Shown one piece after another: positions 26,252 through 39,633 of a stretch of DNA of 64,000 nt (position 1 is the first letter of the stretch; each line of letters opens with the position of its first letter). The notes beneath the pieces were generated by a model that saw only the letters and a list, made by a program, of their open reading frames with translations, was not told the origin of the DNA and did no database searches. A program made the position numbers and the translations under genes. The DNA is from Blastococcus xanthinilyticus. Lineage in GTDB: Bacteria > Actinomycetota > Actinomycetes > Mycobacteriales > Geodermatophilaceae. Location: NCBI RefSeq assembly GCF_008124835.1, contig NZ_VNHW01000001.1, positions 248,001 through 312,000 on the forward strand. The letters are read 5' to 3'.

Positions 26252-27274
26252 ATGGAGCGCGACCCTTCCGACGCCGGGACGGCGGAGCCGTCGCCGCTCC
26301 CGCCCGGGAGCGAACCGGACGGGCCGGAGCCGGTCGAGGCGGAGACGGTGACGCCCGACCAGGTTCCCGCCGACGAGGTTCCCGCCGGCCAGGCACCCGC
26401 CGGCCAGACACCCACCGGCCAGACACCCACCGGCCAGACACCCACCGGCCAGACACCCGCCGGCCAGACACCCGCCGGCGAGGTACCCGCCGGCGAGGCA
26501 TCTGCCGAGGAACCCCCTGCCGGGGCGGAGGAACCGACCGCCGAGGCACCCGGCGCCGCCACCGCCGGTACCGAATCCGGCGAGCCGGACGAACCCTCGA
26601 TCTCCACTGCAGCGTCAGGATCGCGGAACTGGAGCCGTCCGGTCGCCGTCCTGGCCACGGCCGGGCTCACGGTGGCCCTCGGGTTCGCGCTGACCACCCA
26701 GATCCGCAGCACCGCCGAGCCCGAGGACCAGGTCGCCACGCGCGAGGAGGACCTCGTGCTGATCCTCGACGAGATCAACGCCCGCGAGGAGACGCTGCGG
26801 CGGCAGATCGGCGAGACGCGGCAGACGCTCGAGGAGCTCAGCAGCGGGCAGCAGAAGGCCGGCAGCGCGCTGGAGGAGGCCCGGTCGCGGGCTGAGGCGA
26901 TCGGCGTCCTCGCCGGCACCCTGCCCGCCGCAGGCCCGGGCGTGCGGGTCACCGTGCTGGACCCGGACGGCGCCGTCCCGACCTCGGTGATTCTCGGCGC
27001 CATCCAGGAGCTGCGCGGCGCCGGGGCCGAGGCCATCGAGGTCGACGACGTGCGGATCGTCGCCTCCAGCGCCGTCACCGGATCCCCCGGCGACCTGCGC
27101 ATCAACGGGCAGCCGCTGATCGCGCCCTACGAGTTCCACGCCGTCGGGCCGCCCGCCGCGATGGACGTCGCCCTGAACGTCTCCGGTGGGGTGGTCGACG
27201 ACATCGGCCGGGTCGGCGGCAAGGCCCAGGTGCAGCAGGACGAGACCATCGTCGTGGACGCCCTCGTCGGCTGA
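26252..27274 (+). CDS. DUF881-family membrane-anchored protein
   Basis: A 340-residue protein in four parts: an acidic Pro/Gly-rich N-terminal region (1-120) containing ten tandem pentapeptides, one transmembrane helix (PVAVLATAGLTVALGFAL, about 130-148), a coiled coil (about 160-215, rich in Glu/Leu/Arg) and the DUF881 domain (about 220-340: GVRVTVLDPDG, LGAIQELRGAGAEAIEVDD, INGQPLIAPYEFHAVG). DUF881 proteins in actinobacteria cluster with division or sortase genes; function is unknown. The N-terminal repeats are cytoplasmic by topology prediction. Confidence 0.82.
   Translation: MERDPSDAGTAEPSPLPPGSEPDGPEPVEAETVTPDQVPADEVPAGQAPAGQTPTGQTPTGQTPTGQTPAGQTPAGEVPAGEASAEEPPAGAEEPTAEAPGAATAGTESGEPDEPSISTAASGSRNWSRPVAVLATAGLTVALGFALTTQIRSTAEPEDQVATREEDLVLILDEINAREETLRRQIGETRQTLEELSSGQQKAGSALEEARSRAEAIGVLAGTLPAAGPGVRVTVLDPDGAVPTSVILGAIQELRGAGAEAIEVDDVRIVASSAVTGSPGDLRINGQPLIAPYEFHAVGPPAAMDVALNVSGGVVDDIGRVGGKAQVQQDETIVVDALVG
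26360..26509 (+). repeat. 15-bp coding minisatellite (10 units)
   Basis: Ten consecutive 15-bp units encode the pentapeptides QVPAD, EVPAG, QAPAG, QTPTG (x3), QTPAG (x2), EVPAG, EASAE. The central units are identical or nearly so at nucleotide level, the sign of recent slippage; the outer units have diverged. Confidence 0.9.
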
Positions 27275-27278
27275 CCCG

Positions 27279-27743
27279 TCACTGCGGGATGAGCAGCCCC
27301 CGCAGCTCCTCGGTGAGCGCCTCGCGCGCCTCCGGGTGCGAGGGCCAGGCGGCCGGCGTCACCTGGAACAGCGAGATGCGCCACCGGCCCCGCCCCTCGT
27401 CCACCGCGATCATGGTGTGGACGGCGTTGAGCTCGGGGTCGAGGTCGGTCTCCCCCGCCGGGATCATCCCCGCGTGCGCGGTCAGCATCGCGACGCCGGC
27501 GGCGATCGGACGGACGGAGCGGACCACCGCGACGTAGGCCGGGGTCTGCTGCGAGCCGAACACCTGGCGGAGGTCCGCGGCGATCGACAGCCGGCCGCGG
27601 TGGTGGCTCCCGTCGAAGCCGATGATGTCGCCGTCGTCGGCGAAGCCGGCCGCCACCGCGGCGCCGCTGCGCCGGTTCCACCCGTCGACGAACTCGGCGT
27701 AGAGCGAACGGATCTGGGTGTCCTGCGGGTGCGCTGCGGTCAC
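27279..27743 (-). CDS. SgcJ/SnoaL-like NTF2-fold protein
   Basis: A 154-residue protein of NTF2-like cone fold. IRSLYAEFVDGWNRRSGAAVAAGFADDGDIIGFDG is the typical first helix plus strand of the SgcJ/EcaC oxidoreductase group, and HTMIAVDEGRGRWRISLFQVTPA is the final sheet. Members bind small hydrophobic ligands in a central pocket; the specific role here is unknown. GTG start at 27743. It is convergent with the DUF881 gene, with only 4 bp between the stops. Confidence 0.8.
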   Translation of the reverse strand: MTAAHPQDTQIRSLYAEFVDGWNRRSGAAVAAGFADDGDIIGFDGSHHRGRLSIAADLRQVFGSQQTPAYVAVVRSVRPIAAGVAMLTAHAGMIPAGETDLDPELNAVHTMIAVDEGRGRWRISLFQVTPAAWPSHPEAREALTEELRGLLIPQ

Positions 27744-27993
27744 GTCTCCTCCTCGCTGGCGGTCGCCGGTGCGTGCCGACGCGTGCTGTGCTCCTGCGTG
27801 ACCGCGCCAGCCCGGTCACGTGCCCCGGCTGCGGCCGCCCGGGACAGGAGTGACGGTAGTGGTCCGCCGCACCGGGACGTCCGCCCCCCGCCGGTGCTCT
27901 CCGCCGTCGCGTCGGCCGGGTGCCCACCTCTTCCGAGCGCCCACCACCGTCCGTGCCCGGTCGTGCGCGAGCAGCCACCGGCCGCGGGTGCGG

Positions 27994-29889
<1,896 letters not shown>

Positions 29890-29976
29890 GTCCACCGCCT
29901 CTCCCCACCTCCGCCGGTCACGCCCCGGCTGCTCGTCCAACCGGGGCGCGGCTCGGCTTGTTCCGCGGAGGTGGGG

Positions 29977-30756
29977 TCAGCGACCGCCGGCGAGATCGTG
30001 CAGTCGCTGTACCTGGGCGGCCCGCTCGGCGGCGTCCTGGGTCGGGAAGTCGTTGCGCACCGCGGAGCGGACCAGGGCGGCCGTCGCCCGGCTGGCGCCG
30101 ACCGGCGGGGCGACCAGCGCCGCGGCCAGGTCGGCGACGGCGTCGTCGAGCTCCGCGCCGGGCACGACCAGGGTGGCCAGGCCGATCGCGCGGGCCTCGG
30201 CCGCGCCGACCGCGCGGCCGGTCATGCACAGCTCCAGGGCTCTCGAGTAGCCGACCAGCTCCACCAGCGTGCTGGTGCCGGTCAGGTCGGGCACCAGGCC
30301 GAGGGTCACCTCGGGCAGCCGCAGCTGCGCGTCCTCGGTCATCACCCGCAGGTCGCAGGCCAGCGCCAGCTGCGCACCGGCCCCGATGGCATGCCCCTGC
30401 ACCGCGGCGACGGAGACGATCCCGGGCGCGCGGAGCCAGCGGAAGCCCGCCTGGTAGCTCCGGATCCGCTCCTGCGCCTCCTCCACCGGCAGCCGGACGA
30501 GCTCGCCGAGGCTGCCGCCGGAGGTGGAGCTGGTGTCGAACATGCTCCGGTCCAGGCCGGCCGAGAACGCCCGGCCCTCGCCGCGCACGACGACGACGCG
30601 GACGTCCTCGTCGAGCGCGGCGCCCACCTCGGCGAGCGCCGACCAGGTCGCCGGCGTCTGGGCGTTCAGCTGGTCGGGGCGGTCCAGGGTGACGGTGAGG
30701 AGGGCGCCGTCGCGGCGCGTCCGCACGTACCCGGTCCCGGTGATGTCGGCGGTCAC
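29977..30756 (-). CDS. Enoyl-CoA hydratase/isomerase family protein
   Basis: A 259-residue crotonase. The oxyanion-hole segments are VVRGEGRAFSAGLDRSMF (about 60-75) and VQGHAIGAGAQLALACDLRV (about 115-134). The catalytic-glutamate position follows in RLPEVTLGLVPD. In classical hydratases two glutamates act; here the first (in the Gly-Gly-x-Ala-Leu-Glu loop) is replaced by AQLALA, so isomerase or another crotonase chemistry is possible. GTG start with a GAGGCAGG site. Confidence 0.85.
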   Translation of the reverse strand: MTADITGTGYVRTRRDGALLTVTLDRPDQLNAQTPATWSALAEVGAALDEDVRVVVVRGEGRAFSAGLDRSMFDTSSTSGGSLGELVRLPVEEAQERIRSYQAGFRWLRAPGIVSVAAVQGHAIGAGAQLALACDLRVMTEDAQLRLPEVTLGLVPDLTGTSTLVELVGYSRALELCMTGRAVGAAEARAIGLATLVVPGAELDDAVADLAAALVAPPVGASRATAALVRSAVRNDFPTQDAAERAAQVQRLHDLAGGR

Positions 30757-30825
30757 GCGCCTGCCTCGCCGGCGCTCGTCAGGCGCGGACCGCGCAGTGC
30801 TGCGCCCACGGGTTCGCTCGCCAGC

Positions 30826-31056
30826 TCACTCACTCTTCTTGCTGTTCCGGTTGGCCCCGCCGCGGCTGCGCAGCGAGGCCCCGGACTCCGAGAGGAGCCG
30901 GTGCACGAAGCCGTAGGACCGGTTCGTCGAGGTGGCCAGCGATCGGATGCTCTCGCCCTCGTCGTACCGCTTGCGCAGCTCGTCGGCGAGCGTCGACCGG
31001 TCTCCCCCGGTGATGCGCTTGCCCTTGCCGAGGTCCGCGGTGCTCGTGTCGGCCAT
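30826..31056 (-). CDS. Small helix-turn-helix protein conserved in actinobacteria
   Basis: A 76-residue basic protein. An N-terminal Lys-rich segment (GKGKRITGGDRSTLADEL) precedes a single HTH: YDEGESIRSLATSTNRSYGFVHRLLSESG, followed by the basic tail RSRGGANRNSKKSE. The ATG at 31056 has a strong GGAGGGG site; longer frames lack one. The architecture matches the small actinobacterial single-HTH family whose Streptomyces member has been described as a GATC-binding nucleoid protein (Gbn); equating the two is my recollection and needs alignment. No partner gene is coupled to it. Confidence 0.8.
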   Translation of the reverse strand: MADTSTADLGKGKRITGGDRSTLADELRKRYDEGESIRSLATSTNRSYGFVHRLLSESGASLRSRGGANRNSKKSE

Positions 31057-31254
31057 GGCTCCCCTCCGTGTCAGCCGCCGGCCGACCCGCACCGGGGATA
31101 CCGGTCACGCGGCGGCCCGTCGATGGCTGTCGCCTGGTGCCGCCGTCCCGTCGACCACGGCTCCCTCGGACCCATGATCACGCACATTGCACACAACCGC
31201 GACGCGAGGCACCCGGTCGCGGTGCCCGACGGGAGCCGCCCTGCGAGGCGCCGG
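31057..31254. other. Upstream region of the small HTH gene
   Basis: No gene seen. It contains the HTH gene's ribosome-binding site and a comparatively AT-rich patch around 31175-31198 with a TGATCA site. The twin-hairpin element follows at 31255. Confidence 0.4.
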
Positions 31255-31352
31255 GAGGAGTGGGGGCCGGAGGCTCCCCGACGAGCGCCCGGGACGCGCT
31301 CGTCGCAGCAGGGGATGGCACGTGGCCGCGGTGCGGTCCGGAGGACCGCGAT
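31255..31352 (+). repeat. Twin GGA-hairpin element, copy 2
   Basis: Hairpin 1 is GGGGGCC (31262-31268), GGA, GGCTCCC (31272-31278), again with one G-T(U) wobble. Hairpin 2 is GCGGTCC (31333-31339), GGA, GGACCGC (31343-31349). This copy has a strong middle hairpin, CGACGAGCG/CGCTCGTCG (31279-31287 with 31297-31305), and the shared GGCACGTGGCCGCGG. Hairpin 2 differs from copy 1 at paired positions that change together. It ends 6 nt before the stop codon of the convergent ABC-F gene. Confidence 0.75.
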
Positions 31353-31355
31353 GTG

Positions 31356-32957
<1,602 letters not shown>

Positions 32958-32964
32958 TGATCCC

Positions 32965-32970
32965 AGGATA
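32965..32970 (-). promoter_or_regulatory. -10 box of a leaderless ABC-F transcript
   Basis: TATCCT on the minus strand, 7 nt, GTG at 32957; no ribosome-binding site. Confidence 0.5.
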
Positions 32971-33030
32971 GGCGCTCCCGGGCCGACCTCCGAGTGGTGT
33001 GCCGGGTGATTCGGGCGGCACCGCGGCGGG

Positions 33031-33036
33031 CAGGGT
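33031..33036 (+). promoter_or_regulatory. -10-like box of the membrane protein gene
   Basis: CAGGGT, 6 nt, GTG at 33043; same spacing as the TANNNT boxes but with C in the first position. Confidence 0.35.
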
Positions 33037-33042
33037 GCGGGC

Positions 33043-34866
33043 GTGACTCCGGGGAGCAGGCCGACACCGCCGGTGGCGCCGCCTCCGGTGCCGCCGTTCC
33101 CCTACCGCTCCCGGCCGCCGCAGGTGCTGCTGGTCGTCGGCGCGGTGCTGCTCGTCTGCGCCGGCGCGACGCTGGCCTCGGCGTACGACGGGCCACTGGT
33201 CCGGGGTGCCCTGCTCCTGCTGGGCGGCGGAGCCGCCGCCGGCTCGGCGCGCGCGGCGCGGTCCGGGCTGCGCAACTCGGCGGAGACGTTCGCGGCCACC
33301 GCCGCCGGGCTGGCGCTGGCCGGCAGCGACGTCCCCGGGCGGCTCGCCTCCGGGGAACCGCTGCTGCCCCTCGTCCTCGGCGCGGTGTTCCTCCTCCTGC
33401 ACCGGCTGTCCCCCGTCCCGGCCGCCTGGCCGGTGGCGGCCTGGGTGGCGCTGCAGGTGGCGGCGCTGCGCGCGCTGGACATCCTTCCCGGGGCCCTGCG
33501 CACCGAAGCGATCCTGGCGGTGGCGCTCACGGGGCTGGCCGTGGCGCTGTTCGGGCGGCCGCTCGTCGCCCGGCTGGTCATGGCCACCGCGGTGCCGTGG
33601 TTCGCCGCCGCGCTGCTGGGCGGCTCCGCGGAGGCCTGGACGGCGGCACCGACCGAGCGCTGGCTGGCCGTCGGGCTCGTGACCGCGGCGGCCGCCGGCC
33701 TGCTGCTGGCCCGGCTGCGGCGGCCGCTCGACCCGCTGCTGGGCCCGCCCCGGCTGGTGCCGGTGCTCGCCGGCGGGGGAACCGGCGCCGCCGTCGCGGG
33801 CGCCTCCTCCGCCGGTGGACCGGTGGCCGTCGCAGTGGCGGGCTTCGCCGGTGTCCTGGTCGCGACGACGGCGGCCGGCGAGCTGTCCGGCTGGCGCCGC
33901 GGGTTCCTGCTGCCCGTCGCCGTCACCGGCGGTGTGCTGCTGGCGGCGCTGTCGGTCGGCCGGCTCGTGGCCCGCGCCCAGTGGTCGGAGCTCGCCCTGC
34001 TGCTGGTGCTCACGGCCGCGCCGACGGTCTGGGTGGCGGTCCTGCGCGCCGACGACCGCCCGGTGGCCGCGCCGACGGCGGTCGGCTGCCTGGGCGGGGC
34101 GGCGGTGCTCGGCCTGCCCGCCGGCTGGGCCTCTACGGCCGCGGTGGCGGTGGTGCTGACCGGCCTCTACGTCGTCGCCCTGGCCGTCGCCGGGCTGGTC
34201 GAGCGGGACTCGCGGCGGGCCACGGTGAGGGCGGGCGCGGTCAGCGCGGGCGTCGCCGTCCTGCTGCTGCACGTCGAGGGCGACCGGGCGCTGGTGCTCG
34301 CGCACCTGGCCGTGCAGGGCGCGGCCACGCTCGGCTGGGCGTGGTGGACCGGCCGCGCCGGGCACGGCAGCGACGCGGACACCGACTCCTCCGCCGCCTG
34401 GCGGGTGGGGGCCGCCCAGCTCGTCCTCGCGGCATGGACGGCGGCGGCGCTCGGCGGTACCGCGACGGTCGAGGCGTACAGCATCCCCGCGGCCGCCGGG
34501 CTCCTCCTGGCCGCTGGGCGCGGGCTGCTCCGGGACGCGTCGTGGCCCGCCTGGGGGCCGGGCCTGGTGACGGCGGCCGCGCCGTCGACCGTGCTCGCCG
34601 TCCTCTCCGCCGACGCACCCCGCGCGGTGCTGGTGCTCGCCGCGGCGGCGCTGGCGATGGTGGCGGGCGCCCGGGCCGGCGTGCGCGCCCCGCTGCTGGT
34701 CGGCGCGGCCACCGCGCTCGGCGTGGCGGTGGGGCTCGCGGTCCGGGCGCTGCCCTGGCCGGTCGGGGCCGCGCTGGTGGTGGGTGCGGTGCTGCTGGTC
34801 GTCGGCGCCCGCCGCGAGCAGGCGCCGGTCGCCGGCTTCGCCGCCCGCCTCGCCGACCTCCGCTGA
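33043..34866 (+). CDS. Large polytopic membrane protein of unknown function
   Basis: A 607-residue protein. After a Pro-rich cytoplasmic start (TPPVAPPPVPPFPYRSRPPQ) it is almost entirely hydrophobic, with roughly 16-20 short helices separated by one or two charged residues, rich in Ala, Leu, Val and Gly. No catalytic motif is visible. The pattern matches the actinobacterial 'SCO7613 C-terminal domain-containing membrane protein' type, with no assigned function. It is monocistronic and convergent with the suf operon; a long perfect-looking hairpin lies between them. Confidence 0.8.
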   Translation: MTPGSRPTPPVAPPPVPPFPYRSRPPQVLLVVGAVLLVCAGATLASAYDGPLVRGALLLLGGGAAAGSARAARSGLRNSAETFAATAAGLALAGSDVPGRLASGEPLLPLVLGAVFLLLHRLSPVPAAWPVAAWVALQVAALRALDILPGALRTEAILAVALTGLAVALFGRPLVARLVMATAVPWFAAALLGGSAEAWTAAPTERWLAVGLVTAAAAGLLLARLRRPLDPLLGPPRLVPVLAGGGTGAAVAGASSAGGPVAVAVAGFAGVLVATTAAGELSGWRRGFLLPVAVTGGVLLAALSVGRLVARAQWSELALLLVLTAAPTVWVAVLRADDRPVAAPTAVGCLGGAAVLGLPAGWASTAAVAVVLTGLYVVALAVAGLVERDSRRATVRAGAVSAGVAVLLLHVEGDRALVLAHLAVQGAATLGWAWWTGRAGHGSDADTDSSAAWRVGAAQLVLAAWTAAALGGTATVEAYSIPAAAGLLLAAGRGLLRDASWPAWGPGLVTAAAPSTVLAVLSADAPRAVLVLAAAALAMVAGARAGVRAPLLVGAATALGVAVGLAVRALPWPVGAALVVGAVLLVVGARREQAPVAGFAARLADLR

Positions 34867-34878
34867 GCCCAGGACGCG

Positions 34879-34946
34879 CTTCTGGGGTGCTCCTCGCGCT
34901 TCCCGGGTCCTGCAGGACCGGAGAAGCGCGAGGAACACCCCAGAAG
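34879..34946. terminator. Long 24-bp stem hairpin between membrane protein gene and suf operon
   Basis: 34879-34902 pairs with 34923-34946 over 24 bp with one mismatch, and the interior (34903-34922) adds CCGG/TCC:GGACCGG pairing. The mismatch is A-C on the plus strand but a G-U wobble on the minus strand, so RNA from the suf operon forms the better stem. Probably the suf terminator; the arm length is unusual for one. Confidence 0.65.
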
Positions 34947-34962
34947 TGGGAGCGGGAAGGTC

Positions 34963-35367
34963 CTAGACGCGGAAGCCGAGGGCGCGGAGCTGCTCGCGGC
35001 CGTCGTCGGTGATCTTGTCCGGGCCCCACGGCGGCATCCAGACCCAGTTGATCCGGATGTCGTCGACCAGGCCGGGGCCGGGGCCGCCGGTCAGCGCCTG
35101 ACGGGCCTGGTCCTCGATGACGTCGGTCAGCGGGCAGGCCGCCGAGGTGAGCGTCATGTCGATGATCGCGACGCTGGAGCCGGGGCTGCTGTCGTCGACG
35201 TCCAGGCCGTAGACCAGGCCGAGGTCGACGACGTTCACGCCGAGCTCGGGGTCGACGACGTCGCGCATGGCCTCCTCGAGGTCCTCGAGCAGCGCCGACT
35301 TGTAGGCCGGCAGGTCGCCCGGGGCGCCGTCGGTGGCGGGGGTGGCGTTCTCGGTCATCTCGCTCAT
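34963..35367 (-). CDS. sufT: SufT / MIP18-like Fe-S assembly factor (DUF59)
   Basis: A 134-residue DUF59 protein: LEEAMRDVVDPELGVNVVDLGLVYGL is the family start, and TLTSAACPLTDVIEDQ carries the conserved reactive cysteine. SufT-type proteins help mature Fe-S proteins. It is the last gene of the suf operon. The ATG at 35367 has a GGAGG site and overlaps the sufU stop by 4 bp, while the frame is open upstream without meaning. Confidence 0.9.
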   Translation of the reverse strand: MSEMTENATPATDGAPGDLPAYKSALLEDLEEAMRDVVDPELGVNVVDLGLVYGLDVDDSSPGSSVAIIDMTLTSAACPLTDVIEDQARQALTGGPGPGLVDDIRINWVWMPPWGPDKITDDGREQLRALGFRV

Positions 35368-35845
35368 GAGTGGCCTCCGGTCGGGGTCGCGGGCGCAGCG
35401 GTGGTGGACATCGCTCGGGCGGACGCGTCCTTCAACGCCATCCAGCTCATCAGCGCGCACTTGATCCGCGCCGGGTACTTGGAGACGCCGGCGAACGCGA
35501 CGGCGTCCTCCAGCTCGTCCTCGAGCTTCTCGGCGACCGACGGGTCGCCCTTGGCCTGCATCAGGGTCATGAAGTGCTCGCCGGTCTCCAGCGCCTCGGT
35601 GACCCGCTTGCCGACGACCAGGTCGTACATCGCCGACACCGAGGCCTGGCTGATCGAGCACCCCATGCCCTCGTAGGACACGTCGGCGACCGTGTCGCCG
35701 TCGAGCTTCACCCGCAGGGTCACCTCGTCGCCGCACGTCGGGTTGACGTGGTGGACCTCGGCGTCGAACGGGTCGCGCAGACCGCGCCCGTGCGGGTTCT
35801 TGTAGTGGTCCAGGATGATCTCCTGGTACATCGACTCCAGCTGCA

Positions 35846-35846
<1 letters not shown>
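35364..35846 (-). CDS. sufU: SufU sulfur-transfer protein / Fe-S scaffold
   Basis: A 160-residue SufU with the three zinc/sulfur cysteines: VNPTCGDEVTL (Cys-Gly-Asp, the Asp being the fourth ligand), GMGCSISQASVSAM and IKCALMSW. The ~18-residue insertion after the second cysteine that separates SufU from IscU is present (KRVTEALETGEHF region). It takes persulfide from SufS. Its start overlaps the sufS stop by one base (TGATG). Confidence 0.94.
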
Positions 35847-37959
<2,113 letters not shown>

Positions 37960-37972
37960 TTCTTCTCGCTCC

Positions 37973-38326
37973 TCAGTTGGCGGCCGCGGCGGGCAGGGCG
38001 CCGTCAGCCTCGGTGTCGACGTACACGTCCTCGCCGTCCAGCTGGACGGGGTAGACGTCGACCGGCTCGGTGGCCGGCAGGTTGGTGGGTTCACCGGTGC
38101 GCAGGTCGAAGCACGACCCGTGCAGGAAGCACTCGATCGTCGGCGCATCGTCGAAGATCTCGACGTCGCCGTCGGTCAGGGGGACGTCGGCGTGCGAGCA
38201 CCGGTCCTCCAGCGCGTAGACCTGGCCCTCGAACCGGACGACGGCGAGGTCGATGTCCGAGAGCTCGACCCGCAGGGAGCCGTTCTCGGGGACGTCGGAC
38301 AGCGCGCAGACCCGCTCGAACGCCAC
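37973..38326 (-). CDS. Rieske-type ferredoxin in the suf operon
   Basis: A 117-residue Rieske 2Fe-2S protein: CSHADVPLTDG supplies the first Cys and His, and IECFLHGSCFDLRTGEP supplies the second Cys and His (C-x-L-H-G-S-x-F, with S in place of the more usual Y/C after G). It is commonly found between sufD and sufC in actinobacteria and annotated as a non-heme iron oxygenase ferredoxin subunit. It may pass electrons during cluster assembly (inference). GTG 38326 begins 2 bp after the sufD stop. Confidence 0.9.
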   Translation of the reverse strand: MAFERVCALSDVPENGSLRVELSDIDLAVVRFEGQVYALEDRCSHADVPLTDGDVEIFDDAPTIECFLHGSCFDLRTGEPTNLPATEPVDVYPVQLDGEDVYVDTEADGALPAAAAN

Positions 38327-38328
38327 GG

Positions 38329-39633
38329 TCAGGCCACCTCGACCGGCTGCTCGTCCAGGCCCGGCAGGGCGCCCAGACGGGTGTCGATGGAGGCCATCAG
38401 CCGGTCCTGCAGCTCGTTCACGCCGATGTGCTGGACGACGTCGGCGAAGAAGCCGCGCACGACCAGCCGGCGGGCGGTCTCGGCGTCGATGCCGCGCGAG
38501 CAGAGGTAGAACAGCTGCTCGTCGTCGAACCGGCCGGTGGCGCTGGCGTGGCCGGCACCGACGATCTCGCCGGTCTCGATCTCCAGGTTCGGCACCGAGT
38601 CGGCGCGGGCGCCGTCGGTGAGCACGAGGTTCCGGTTGAGCTCGTAGGTCTCGGTGCCGGTGGCCGCCGGGCGGATGCGGACGTCGCCGATCCAGACCGT
38701 GCGGGCGCTCTCGCCCTGCAGCGCGCCCTTGTAGAGCACGTTGCTGGTGCAGTTGGGCACCGCGTGGTCGACCCACAGCCGGTGCTCCTGGTGCTGGGTC
38801 TCGTCGGCGAAGTAGACGCCGAAGAGCTCCGCGGAGCCGCCGGGGCCGGCGTACTGCACGTTGCTGACCAGCCGCACGAGGTCGCCGCCGAGGGTGACCA
38901 CGATCTGCTTGAAGGTCGCGTCCCGGCCGATGACCGCGTCGTACTGACCGCCGTGCACCGCACCGGGTGCCCACTCCTGCACCGACACCAGCTTCACCTG
39001 GGCGCCGTCTCCGACGAGCACGGTGACGCCGCCGGCGTACCGGGCCAGGCCCGAGTGGTCGAGGACGACCGTCGCCGAGGCGAAGGCGCCGACCTCGACG
39101 ACCAGCTGGCCCCAGACCACGTCGTCCGAGCCGCTGCCGGCCAGGCCGAGGGTGACCGGGCGGTCCAGCTGCGCCTCCTTGGCCACGCGGACGACGGCGG
39201 CGCCGCCGCTGCGCTGCCGGGCGAGGGCGGCCAGCCGGTCCACCGGGTCGGGCAGGCTCTTGAGCAGCGGGTCGCCGGCCTCGACGCTGGTCAGCTCGAC
39301 GCCCTCGGGGAGGTCGGTGGTCCAGGTCAGGTGGGCGTCGGACGGGGCGCCGTCCAGCAGCGGGCGGATCCGCTTCATCGGCGTGAAGCGCCAGGTCTCC
39401 TCGCGGCCCGTGGGCACGCCGAAGGCGTCCGGGTCGGTGGAGGTGAACCGCTCGGCCGGCGAGCCGGTCGGCGTCGGGCCACCGTGCGAGTGCGCGCCGG
39501 GGGTCACCTCCGTCGAGTCGGCCGGGGTGGTCGGGGGACCCGCCTGCGCACCCACGCCCGGAGCGAACAGCTCCGAGGCGAGGGTGGCCGGCTGGGTGGT
39601 GAGATCGGTCGTACCGGTGTTCGGGTCGGTCAT
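38329..39633 (-). CDS. sufD: SufD Fe-S assembly protein
   Basis: A 434-residue SufD. The C-terminal beta-helix and the signature DEQLFYLCSRGIDAETARRLVVRGFF are clear, with the upstream HSGLARYAGGVTVLVG, and RIRPAATGTETYELNRNLVLTDGA bearing the conserved family residues. The N-terminal ~70 residues are Thr/Pro-rich and not conserved. SufD pairs with SufB and supports iron entry. The start overlaps the sufB stop by one base. Confidence 0.94.
   Translation of the reverse strand: MTDPNTGTTDLTTQPATLASELFAPGVGAQAGPPTTPADSTEVTPGAHSHGGPTPTGSPAERFTSTDPDAFGVPTGREETWRFTPMKRIRPLLDGAPSDAHLTWTTDLPEGVELTSVEAGDPLLKSLPDPVDRLAALARQRSGGAAVVRVAKEAQLDRPVTLGLAGSGSDDVVWGQLVVEVGAFASATVVLDHSGLARYAGGVTVLVGDGAQVKLVSVQEWAPGAVHGGQYDAVIGRDATFKQIVVTLGGDLVRLVSNVQYAGPGGSAELFGVYFADETQHQEHRLWVDHAVPNCTSNVLYKGALQGESARTVWIGDVRIRPAATGTETYELNRNLVLTDGARADSVPNLEIETGEIVGAGHASATGRFDDEQLFYLCSRGIDAETARRLVVRGFFADVVQHIGVNELQDRLMASIDTRLGALPGLDEQPVEVA

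Noticed and set aside
37973..38326. Rieske protein in the suf operon considered as a novel insertion
   Set aside because: A Rieske-type ferredoxin between sufD and sufC is a standard actinobacterial arrangement.
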